From Prostheceraeus crozeri (Eukaryota > Platyhelminthes > Polycladida > Euryleptidae): a stretch of 64,000 nucleotides of DNA. The position numbers and the translations under genes were made by a program. The DNA lies in contig CAJQUW010016122.1 of the NCBI GenBank assembly GCA_907163375.1, positions 51,278 to 115,277 on the forward strand, in the 5' to 3' direction. The stretch's first letter is position 1; the number at the start of each line of letters is the position of its first letter. Positions 47,501 to 58,822 of the stretch are shown here, one piece after another. The notes under the pieces were generated by a model. It did no database searches. It was not told where the DNA came from and was given only the letters and a program-made list of their open reading frames with translations.

Positions 47501-49280
47501 TTTTCAGGGTTGAAGGAGTTGTTCGGAGGGGAATGATTGCATCTTCGAGTTGTTCGGAGGCAATTGAGTGGACTGGAGTGTTGTTCGGGTCATTTTTCAG
47601 GGTTGAAGGAGTTGTTCGGAGGGGAATGATTGCATCTTCGAGTTGTTCGGAGGCAATTGAGTGGACTGGAGTGTTGTTCGGGTCATTTTTCAGTGTTGAA
47701 GGAGTTGTTCGGAGGGGAATGATTGCATCTTCGAGTTGTTCGGAGGCAATTGAGTGGACTGGAGTGTTGTTCGGGTCATTTTTCAGTGTTGAAGGAGTTG
47801 TTCGGAGGGGAATGATTGCATCTTCGAGTTGTTCGGAGGCAATTGAGTGGACTGGAGTGTTGTTCGGGTCACTTTTCAGTGTTGAAGGAGTTGTTCGGAG
47901 GGGAATGATTGCATCTTCGAGTTGTTCGGAGGCAATTGAGTGGACTGGAGTGTTGTTCGGGTCATTTTTCAGTGTTGAAGGAGTTGTTCGGAGGGGAATG
48001 ATTGCATCTTCGAGTTGTTCGGAGGCAATTGAGTGGACTGGAGTGTTGTTCGGGTCATTTTTCAGTGTTGAAGGAGTTGTTCGGAGGGGAATGATTGCAT
48101 CTTCGAGTTGTTCGGAGGCAATTGAGTGGACTGGAGTGTTGTTCGGGTCATTTTTCAGGGTTGAAGGAGTTGTTCGGAGGGGAATGATTGCATCTTCGAG
48201 TTGTTCGGAGGCAATTGAGTGGACTGGAGTGTTGTTCGGGTCATTTTTCAGTGTTGAAGGAGTTGTTCGGAGGGGAATGATTGCATCTTCGAGTTGTTCG
48301 GAGGCAATTGAGTGGACTGGAGTGTTGTTCGGGTCATTTTTCAGTGTTGAAGGAGTTGTTCGGAGGGGAATGATTGCATCTTCGAGTTGTTCGGAGGCAA
48401 TTGAGTGGACTGGAGTGTTGTTCGGGTCATTTTTCAGTGTTGAAGGAGTTGTTCGGAGGGGAATGATTGCATCTTCGAGTTGTTCGGAGGCAATTGAGTG
48501 GACTGGAGTGTTGTTCGGGTCATTTTTCAGTGTTGAAGGAGTTGTTCGGAGGGGAATGATTGCATCTTCGAGTTGTTCGGAGGCAATTGAGTGGACTGGA
48601 GTGTTGTTCGGGTCATTTTTCAGTGTTGAAGGAGTTGTTCGGAGGGGAATGATTGCATCTTCGAGTTGTTCGGAGGCAATTGAGTGGACTGGAGTGTTGT
48701 TCGGGTCATTTTTCAGTGTTGAAGGAGTTGTTCGGAGGTGAATGATTGCATCTTCGAGTTGTTCGGAGGCAATTGAGTGGACTGGAGTGTTGTTCGGGTC
48801 ATTTTTCAGTGTTGAAGGAGTTGTTCGGAGGGGAATGATTGCATCTTCGAGTTGTTCGGAGGCAATTGAGTGGACTGGAGTGTTGTTCGGGTCATTTTTC
48901 AGTGTTGAAGGAGTTGTTCGGAGGGGAATGATTGCATCTTCGAGTTGTTCGGAGGCAATTGAGTGGACTGGAGTGTTGTTCGGGTCATTTTTCAGTGTTG
49001 AAGGAGTTGTTCGGAGGGGAATGATTGCATCTTCGAGTTGTTCGGAGGCAATTGAGTGGACTGGAGTGTTGTTCGGGTCATTTTTCAGTGTTGAAGGAGT
49101 TGTTCGGAGGGGAATGATTGCATCTTCGAGTTGTTCGGAGGCAATTGAGTGGACTGGAGTGTTGTTCGGGTCATTTTTCAGTGTTGAAGGAGTTGTTCGG
49201 AGGGGAATGATTGCATCTTCGAGTTGTTCGGAGCCAATCGAATGGATCGGACTGGAGCCTGTTGTTCGGGATCATTTTTC
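47501..49280 (-). repeat. Satellite A, inverted, highly uniform clean block
   Basis: About 19 nearly identical 93-bp units with very few substitutions, far more uniform than the forward block. Exceptions are T/G in CAGGGTTG/CAGTGTTG, C/T in GTCACTTTTC, and one GGAGGTGAATG. The noise stops abruptly at about 47,500. Either a recent amplification or a consensus of a collapsed array would look like this. The last unit is altered near 49,232-49,275, just before the G/T block. Confidence 0.92.
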
Positions 49281-50282
49281 AGGGGGCTGTTTTGATTGAA
49301 TTGAACTTGATTTGATTTTTTGTTTTGATTTGTGAATTTTTTGTTTGGTGTTTGATGAATGTTGAATTTTTTTTTTTTGTGTTTTGAATTTTTGTTTGTG
49401 TCGAATTTTTGTTTTGTGTTTTTTTGAATGTGTTTTTGTTGATTTGAAGTGTTTTTGTGATGAATTGTTTTTTTGTGTGATTTTGTTGTGTTTTGGATTT
49501 TTGGTTGAATGTGTGTTGGATTTTGATTTTTGTTTGAAGGTTTCTTTTTGTGTGATTGTTTTTTTTTTTGTTTTGATTGGTTTGTTTTGAAATTTTGAAT
49601 TTTGTGTTTTTGTGAATGTGAATTTGTTGTATTTTTTGTTTTGTTTTGAATGATATTGAATTTTTTGTTGATGTTTTTGAATTTTTGTGAATTGGTTGTT
49701 TGTTGAATGTTTTTTTTGTTGTGATTTGTATTGTTGTTGTGTTTTTTTTGTTTTTTTATTTTGTTGATTTGTTTATTTTGATTTTTGTTTGTTGATTTTT
49801 TTGTGGTTTGTTGTCTGGTGTTTTTTTGTTTTTTGTTTGTTTGTTTTTGTTTGACTGTTGTTTGTTTTTGTTTGTTTGACTTGAACTGTTTTGATTGACA
49901 GCATCTTTGATTGTTGAATTTGAATTTTTTGATGAATTTTGAACTGTTGTTGATGTGCTGCTTTGTGGTGTTGTTGTATTTATGGTGACTGGTGGTGGCG
50001 TTTTGTTGTTGGTTTTTTTGTGGATGTGACATTGGTCTTGGTGACTTGTATTTTGATGACTGTGTTGTGGTATTTTGTTGGTGTTGACTGTTTGTGAATG
50101 GGTGTGGTTTGTTTGGACTCGATTGACATTGCATTTGAGGTGAATGATTGGTTAAATGGTTGATAGTGTGTTTTTTTGTTTGTGAATTGTTTTGACTATT
50201 TGAATTTGTTGTTGTTTGTTGTAGGTTCTTGTTTTTTCTTGGTTTGTTTTTGAACTTTTTATTTTGTTTGTTTGCTTTGATA
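49281..50282. other. 1-kb G/T-rich, C-poor low-complexity block, possibly an artefact
   Basis: The plus strand is almost free of C and built from TTTTG-, TTTGATT- and GTTGTT-like words, with no fixed period. It lies between the last satellite A unit and the first satellite B unit. The minus strand stays open over 377 codons, but the product is an Asn/Lys/Gln/Thr-rich string that starts and ends in satellite, so no gene is called. It may be a real simple-sequence junction or failed basecalling. Confidence 0.75.
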
Positions 50283-50319
50283 GAGTTGCTTCGGGAGGGG
50301 TATGTTTGCATCGTCGAGT
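50283..50319 (-). repeat. Satellite A remnant fused to satellite B
   Basis: The bases GAGTTGCTTCGGGAGGGG, followed by a TTTGCATCGTCGAGT word, are a single degraded inverted satellite A piece that passes directly into the first satellite B unit at 50,320. Confidence 0.7.
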
Positions 50320-52090
50320 CAATTCATTGCAGCAACTATTCAATGAAAGTAATCAATTCATTGCAGCTACTCGATGACAGCAATCAATTCATTCCAGCTA
50401 CTCGATGACAGCAGTCAATTCATTGCAACTATTCGATGACAGCAATCATTTCATTGCATTTACTCCAAGACAGCAATCAATTCATTGCAGCGACTCGATG
50501 ACAGCAATCATTTCATTGCAACTACTCCAAGACAGCAATCAATTCATTGCAACTATTCGATGACAGCAATCAATTCGTTGCAGCAACTCGATGACAGCAA
50601 TCAATTCATTGCAACTACTTAATGACAGCAATCAATTCATTGCAGCAACTCGATGACAGCAATCAATTCATTGCAGCTATTCGATGACAGCAATCAATTC
50701 ATTGCAGCGACTCGATGACAGCAATCAATTCATTGCAACTACTTAATGACAGCAATCAATTCATTGCAGCTACTCGATAACAGCAATCAATTCATTGCAG
50801 CAACTCGATGACAGCAATCAATTCATTGCAGCTATTCGATGACAGCAATCAATTCATTGCAGCGACTCGATGACAGCAATCAATTCATTGCAGCAACTCG
50901 ATGACAGCAATCAATTCATTGCAGCTATTCGATGACAGCATTCAATTCATTGCAACTATTCGATGACAGCAATCAATTCATTGCAGCTACTCGATAACAG
51001 CAATCAATTCATTGCAACTATTCGATGACAGCAATCAATTCATTGCAACTATTCGATGACAGCAATCAATTCATTGCAGCTACTCGATGACAGCAATCAA
51101 TTCATTGCAATTATTCGATGACAGCAGTCAATTCATTGCAACTATTCGATGACAGCAATCAATTCGTTGCAGCAACTCCATGACAGGAATCAATTCATTG
51201 CAGCTACTCCATGACAGCAGTAAATTCATTGCAGCTACTCGATGACAGCAGTCAATTCATTGCAGCTACTCGATGACAGCAGTCAATTCATTGCAACTAC
51301 TCGATGACAGCAATCAATTCATTGCAGCTACTCGATGACAGCAGTCAATTCATTGCAGCTACTCGATGACAGCAGTCAATTCATTGCAACTATTCGATGA
51401 CAGCAATCAATTCATTGCAGCGACTCGATGACAGCAATCAATTCATTGCAACTACTTAATGACAGCAATCAATACCTTCCAGCCACTCCATTACAGCAAT
51501 CAATTCATTGCAGCAACTCGATGACAGCAATCAATTCATTGCAGCTACTCGATAACAGCAATCAATTCATTGCAGCTACTCGATAACAGCAATCAATTCA
51601 TTGCAGCAACTCGATGACAGCAATCAATTCATTGCAGCTACTCGATGACAGCAATCAATTCATTGCAATTATTCGATGACAGCAGTCAATTCATTGCAAC
51701 TATTCGATGACAGCAATCAATTCATTGCAGCTACTCGATGACAGCAGTCAATTCATTGCAACTACTCGATGACAGCAATCAATTCATTGCAACTATTCGA
51801 CGACAGCAATAAATTCATTGCAACTACTCCATTACAGCAATCAATTCATTGCAGCTACTCGATGACAGCAGTCAATTCATTGCAACTATTCGATGACAGC
51901 AGTCAATTCATTGCAGCTACTCGATGACAGCAGTCAATTCATTGCAACTACTCGATGACAGCAGTCAATTCATTGCAACTATTCGATGACAGCAATCAAT
52001 TCGTTGCAGCAACTCCATGACAGGAATCAATTCATTGCAGCTACTCCATGATAGCAGTAAATTCATTGCAACTACTCCATTACAGCAATC
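50320..52090 (+). repeat. Satellite B, 31-bp unit, clean block
   Basis: About 57 tandem units of 31 bp with consensus parts ACTCGATGACAGCAATCA and ATTCATTGCAGCT. Variable sites are AGC/AAC, TACT/TATT/AACT, CAATC/CAGTC and CGATG/CCATG. Within each unit GCAAT and ATTGC form a dyad around CAATTC. Three units make 93 bp, the same length as one satellite A unit. The core CAACTCGATGACAGCAATCA matches satellite A's CAACTCGAAGATGCAATCA. Confidence 0.95.
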
Positions 52091-55000
52091 AATTCATTGC
52101 AGCTACTCGATACAGCTATCAATGTCATTGCAAACATCGTTGTCTCAAGGCAAGTCTTTCAACTATCGTTGACACATTCCAGTCGTTGCAGGCAACTCCA
52201 TGACAGGAATCATTCATTCGAACTATTCGATACAGCAATATATGATAATATTAATCTACTCGATGACAGCAGTCTATTCAGTGCAACTATTCGAGGACAG
52301 CAATCAATTCGTTGGTGCGTTGCTCATCTCAAGACAAATCCACTCAGTGCTGCGTACGACTCCATGACAACATAATTCATGGCACTACGCGAGACTACAT
52401 CAGATTCCTTTGCAGCTACTCGATACAGCATCAATTCATTGCAACTAGTCGACGACACAATAAATGCATTGCAGCAAACTCCATTTACACAAATCACAAT
52501 CTTGGCACTACTCATGACAGCATCAATTCAATTGCTACGTTTACGATGACACAGTCAATTCATTGCATCTTTCGATGACTGGGATAAAAATCTATTCATG
52601 CAGCTACTCCAGACAGAATAAATCATTGCAGCACTCCAAGACAGCGAATCATTAATTGCAACTTATTCGTGACAGCAATCAATTCATTGCCAACTATTGT
52701 TCGATGACAGCAATCAATGCTTCAACTATTCGATGACAGCAATCAATTCATTGCAATTACTCAAGACAGCAATCAAGTCATTGCAACTATTCATACAGCA
52801 ATCATATTCATTGCAGCGACTCGATGACAGCAGTCAATTCTTTTCAACTATTCACGATACAGCAATCAATTCATTGCATCTACTCCATACTGCCATTCAA
52901 AGTTCATTGCAATCTATGCGTTGAACTATCAATTCTGTCAGCTTACTCCAAGACACATTCAAGTCATTGCAACTATTCGAAGACAGCGTCAAGTCCTTTG
53001 CAACTACTCGAAGACACAATCTTTTCATTGCAACTAACTCGATGACAGCAACAATGCATTGCACTACTCGAGACAGCAATCATTCAGTGCAGCACTCGAT
53101 GACAGCTATCAATTTCATTGCAAACTACGACTCCATACTGCATTCAATTCTTAGCAGCTACTCGATGACAGCATTCAATTCAGGTCACTACATTCGATGA
53201 CACAGTCAATAATCATGTTGCAACTATTCCATAAAAGCAATCAATTCATCGCACTACTCTTGAGCAGCAGACCGAATTCATTGCAAATAATCGATGACAG
53301 CAATCAATTCATTGCAAGCTACTCGATGAGAGCCATCAATTCATTGCAGCTACACGATGTGGGAAACTGCAATCAACTTCATTGCAGCTACTCCTTGACA
53401 GCAATCAATTCATTGCAACTATTCGATGACACGAATCAATACATGCACTTCTCGATGACAGCAATCATACTTTACAACATTCGATGACAGCAATCAATTC
53501 ATTCAACAATCGTGAACTTGCAAATGCAATTCGTTGCCGCTTCTCGATACGCAACTCAATTCATTGCATCAACACCAATACAGCATTCAATACCTTCCAC
53601 TACTGCCAAGGACAAGTCAGTCAATTCTGAGAAGCGACTCGATGACAGCAATCAATTCATTGCAACTAATCGATGACAGCAGTCATATTCATTGCATCTA
53701 ATTCGATGACAGCCAGCAATTTGTCGCAGCAACTCCATCAGGAATCAATTCATTGCTAGCTACTCCATACAGCAGGCATTCATTGCAACTACTCTACTCA
53801 TGACAGCAATCAAATTCATGCAAGCTATTCGATACAGCAATCAATGCATTGCAACTATCGTTGACAGAAATCAATTCGTTTGCCGAGCAACTCATTAAAG
53901 CAAATCATTTCCATTGCAAACTACTCCATGACACAATCAAACCTCCACTACTCATGACACAATCAATTCATTCAGCAACTCGAGTGACACAATCAATTCA
54001 GTGCACTATTCGATACAGCCATCAATTGGTCGCAGCAATCTAGGACAGAATCATTCATTGCACTACTCCATACAGCTGTCAATTCGATGCACACTCGATG
54101 ACAGAAATCAATCATTGCAGCCATCGCGATACTAGCATCCATTCCATTGCAGCAACTCGAAACAGCATCAATCATTGCAAATATTCGACACAGCCATAAT
54201 ACGTTGCAAAAAAACACGAGTCAAAGCAATCAATTCAGTGCAACGACTGCATGACAGCAATCAAAATTCAAGCAACAATTCGATGACAGCAGTCAATTCA
54301 TTGCTACTATTCGAGGACACAATCAATTCATTGCAGCCTACTCGATGACATGCAGTCAAGTCATTGCACGCATCTCGTGGTACAGCTATCAATTCATTGC
54401 AACTATGCGACGACAGCATAAAGTCGTTCATACAACCCCCGGGGGGAATCACCAGCAATCAATTCATTGCAACTACTGCATTACAAGCAAACAATTCATT
54501 TTACAACGACTCGGATGACAGCAGTCATTCAGTGCAGCTACTACTCATACACAGTCAATTCATTGCAGCAACTATTCAATGAAATAATCAATTCAGTGCA
54601 GCAACTCGAGACAGCAATCAATTCATTCCAAGCTACTCGAAGGACAGCATCAATTCCATTGCACACTACTCGAGGACAGCAATCAGTACATTGCAACTAC
54701 TCCAAGACAGTAATGCATGATTCATGCAGCGGCTCGAGGACAGCAATCATGTCATTTGCAACTACTCCAAGACTTGCAATCACTTCATGCAACTACTCCA
54801 TGACAGCAATCATTCAGTGCAGCTACGCCATGACAGCAATCAATTCATTGCATGCACGCGATGACAGCAATCAATTCTTGCAGCAACCTCGATGACATAA
54901 TTCAATTCATTGCAGCAACTCGAAACAGCAATCAATTCTTGCAACTATTCGAATACAGCATTCAAGTCATTGAACTAATTCGATACAGCAACATTTCGTG

Positions 55001-56910
55001 TCAGCAACTCGATACAGCATTCAATTCATTGCAACTTCTCCATGACACAGCAATTCTTGCAGCTGAACTCGATGACAGCAAATCAATTCAGTGAAACAAG
55101 TTATTCGATGACAGCATTCAATTCATTGCATCTATTCGATGACAGCATTCAATTCATGCAAATCGAATGACAGCAATACAATTCTTTGCAAATCGAAGAC
55201 AGCTATCAATTCATTCATTGCAACTAATCCATACGCAGTCCAATTCATTGCCGCTACTCGATACAGCAGTCTATTCATCAGTCAACTACTCCTACTCGAT
55301 GACAGCATCAAATTCAGTGATTCAGCACTCGATGACACATCAATTCATTGCAGACGTTTCGATGAACAGCACAATTCATGCATCTACTCATGACACATCA
55401 ATTCAGTGCATCTATTCGACGACGAGCAATAAAAGCGTTGCAACAACTCGATCACAGCAGCAGTCAATTCATTGCAACTACTCTCATGACTGCTACAATA
55501 TCATTGCTGCTTCTCGATACAGCAGTCAATTCATTGCAACACCTCGAATCACAAGCAATCAATGTCATTGCACACTACTCCATTACAGCAATCATTTCAT
55601 TCAGCTACTCGATGCCTGCATCAATTCATTGCAACTATTCGTGACAGCAGTCTAGTTCATTGCAACGTACCCGATGACCAGCAATCAATTCTTCAACTAT
55701 TCGATGACAGCAGTCCTATTCATGTGCAACTACCCAAGACCATCAATCAGATTCACAACTATTCGATGGACAGCAATCATTCGTTGCAGCCTACGCGATA
55801 CAGCAATCATTACATTGCAACTACATTACTGAGCAGCAGTAAATCTCATTGCAGCAACCGATGACACAATCAACATTTGCAGCTATTCGATGACACAATC
55901 AATTCATTGCAAGCGACTCATGACAGCAATCAATCATTGCAACTACTTAAGGACAGCATTCAAATTCATTGTCAGCTACTCGTAACAACCACAATCCAAT
56001 TTTCATTGCAGCAACTCGTTGACACAATCAATTCATTGCACTAACGATGAACACAATCAATTCATGCAGCGACTCGAGGACAGCAATCAAATTCATTGCA
56101 GCAGACTCATGACAGCAATCAATATGCAGCTATTGCGATGACAGCATTCTATTCATTGCAACTAATTCGATGACAGCATTCATACAGTTTTCAGCTGACT
56201 CGATAACAGCAATCAAGTATTTGCAAGCAAACTCGATGACAAGCAATCGAATTTCTTTGCAGCTACTCGAACAGCAATTCAATTCAATTGCTATTATGCA
56301 TGACAGCAGGCCCAAATCATTGCAACTATTCGAACACATCAATTCGTTGCTCAACTCCAGACAGAATCAATTCATTGCAGCGTACCCATGACAGCAGTAA
56401 GATTCATTGCAGCGACTCGATAAAGCATCAATTCATTGCAGCGACTCGATGACAGAAGCGCCAATTCATTGCAACTACCGATACAGCAATCAATTCATTG
56501 CAGCTGACTCGACCGATGACAGCATCAATTCAATTGCACTACTCGAGACAGCAGTCAACGCTTGCTAGCGACTCCATACAGGAATCAATTGCATTCAAGC
56601 TACTCCTTGACAGCAAAAAGTTTCCAATTCATTTGCAGCTCTTCGATAACAGCAATCAATTCGTTGCAGCATGCCTCGATGACTGCAATCAATTCTTTTC
56701 AGCTACTCCGATAAACAGGCAATCAATTCATCTGCAGCGAACTCGATACCAGCAATCAATTCAATGCGCTACTCGTTGACACATCAATTCATTGCAATTT
56801 TTCCATGACAGCAGCAATTCATTCAACTATTCGATGTCAGCAATCAATTCATTGCTGCTACTCGATGACAGGAATCATATCATTGCAGCAACTGCCATGA
56901 CAGCAGTAAA
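52091..56910 (+). repeat. Satellite B, noisy copies
   Basis: The same 31-bp unit with a single-base insertion or deletion in most units. The rare start-of-array variant (GCAGCAACTATTCAATGAAA) seen at 50,330 reappears at about 54,565, which suggests that this part re-samples the same array. Confidence 0.9.
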
Positions 56911-58822
56911 TAATTATTAAGTCTAGCATCCGTTTCAAAAGATAATATACAAAAATTTATAATTTGAGACTTAACGATTGGCAATAAATGAATGTTGTGA
57001 TACAACATGAACCAAACCGTTCAAAAAGGAAGCTCCGCTTTGGATAACATAATGCTTGTGTAAGTGAAATTTGCAAGTTTATAAAACTCAAAACGCCACT
57101 GGTTTTATGTTTCGTAGATTGTCAAAGCATTGATTTCCATTCCCTAAAAACAGAATGATGGATACATTAAAACGCTTGAACCCCAATGCAAGATTATCAT
57201 TAATTAATTAGTCAACATTAAAAGAATAAGATACAAAGTATTATACAGTGAAAAGAAACGCAATCCGTGTAAACTTGATAAGGTATTCCACAGAACGTAC
57301 TATCACCACCCTATTTAGTAGTTATTATAAAATGATTTCATGATTTCTTAAATGCTAGTAAAGAAAAAATTGGATTTCTGTTCACTGTATTATTTGAACT
57401 GTCACCCAATATCATATATTCGGGATGATATACTTTTTATTGAGTGAGAGTATGCGAGGTTTGAATAGTCAATGTAAATCCTTTGCCAAATTTTTTGTGC
57501 AGAAAATGGCCTTTGCAGAAATTATGAAAAAACCAAAATCATACTGAAAATTTCACTACAAATACAGACAAATTTGAAGTAAGTCTCAATGGTAAGCAAG
57601 ATATCCAGTGAAGTGGTCGAATAAATATAATTACTAGTAATGTGGAACGAAAAATAATAATATACATTGTACAATTGAAATCTAACGGGTAACAACAGCT
57701 TATCTCACGGGCTAATCATCTTATAGAATTTGGTCCAAGCTTCTGGTGAAATTTTGAAAAATAACCTTGACATCTTCACTGTCTAGAATGAAATACGGTT
57801 CAGAATGTGTTTGTTTCAAAACCTAAACTAGTTGGATCAAATTCAATACCAGGTTTTATAAAGCAACGATCACTAAAGCCGAACGTCAGCCAAAAGTATG
57901 TTTTATAACGGGTGAATTGTAATACGTCCTATGGATATTCATTCTATAAAAGCATGCAATCCTGTCTTTGGGATAAGATTAAGTACAAAGGATGAAATCT
58001 TAATTAAACAGGTAATATAATGCTATAAACTCAACATGATATCAAATGGAAATGAGAGAGTAGATACACATGTGTTGGAGAATAAACTGATTGCTATCAA
58101 AACTAAACCTGTCAAAGCTAGGGGATTAACAGCGCAACGGCTGAGAAAAAACATACTTGAAATAACAAAAAAACCGAATAAATGGTTTTGCCCAAAAGGT
58201 ATAACAGGAAAAATGATATCTCAGCAAAAGAGACCATTCGGGTCTGACGTATGTAGAGCTATCCTGTTTGAGAAACCTTGAAATCAATCGAATTTTGATA
58301 TCGTTTGCAAGGATATAAATATTTACTAAAATTTAGACAAAAAACATAAATTAATTGTGAACTAGCCAGATACAGAAACAGATATGGCGCTATTAAGAAC
58401 TCTTTGTGAACTTCTTTTGCAATGGAAGCAAAAGTGGAGACTCTATATCACTTTATGATAGAATGTCCCATTGTATCAAAATATCGCAACAAAATTGCAC
58501 CAGTGTTATGTTACAGCAACAACGATAGTTGAATTTCATAATTTAAATGAATTACCGTGACTCCAAACATTTAAAATCCATCGCAAATTTCTAAAAAAAG
58601 CCAACGAGTTACGCAAATTGGTCATAAAAGAAAAATTCTCCACAAAAATCGAAATCTAAATAAATGCTCAAGTTTAATGATTCCTCTCCTTCCTGATCTT
58701 CTTAATTTTTTTCTACAACACGACCGCACCTGTATTCGATACAGTAACTCAAAATTGAATATTGTTTTCCAAATGTTTGGATAATAAACAACTTTTGACT
58801 TTGACTTTTGACTTTTGACTTT
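56911..58822 (+). mobile_element. Degenerate 5'-truncated LINE (CR1/L2/Jockey-like) inserted in satellite B
   Basis: Relic of a non-LTR reverse transcriptase, read in one main frame. VLCFVDCQSIDFHSL (from about 57,099) corresponds to RT motif A (usual form FVDY-KAFD-V), with the second conserved Asp region eroded. GIPQNVLSPP (57,282) is the GxPQGSVLSP block, and FHDFL follows at the place of the usual ND-PDFL. Near the C-terminus come ELARYRNRYGAIKNSL (58,359) and ETLYHFMIECPIVSKYRNK (about 58,440), the post-RT H..EC block. A final FLKKANELRKLVIKEKF lies in a shifted frame near 58,588. Several stops and at least one frameshift make it dead. The 3' end is a TTTTGAC microsatellite (58,791-58,822), typical of CR1/L2-type tails. 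The 5' part is missing. Satellite B continues on both sides. Confidence 0.72.
58791..58822 (+). repeat. TTTTGAC microsatellite tail of the LINE
   Basis: Four to five copies of CTTTTGA/CTTTGA directly precede the return of satellite B. Short tandem 3' ends of this type are usual for CR1/L2-like LINEs and fix the orientation as plus. Confidence 0.75.

Noticed and set aside
47479-49299. Open frames of 420 and 185 codons in the inverted array
   Set aside because: Same satellite unit on the other strand. The boundary between them is one base change in a unit, and there is no independent evidence of coding.
49178-50311. 377-codon minus-strand frame
   Set aside because: Asn/Lys/Gln/Thr-rich low-complexity product of a C-poor G/T block, starting and ending in satellite; a composition effect.
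58036-58281. 81-codon frame inside the LINE as a separate gene
   Set aside because: It lies between recognisable parts of the LINE reverse transcriptase in another frame and shows no domain of its own.
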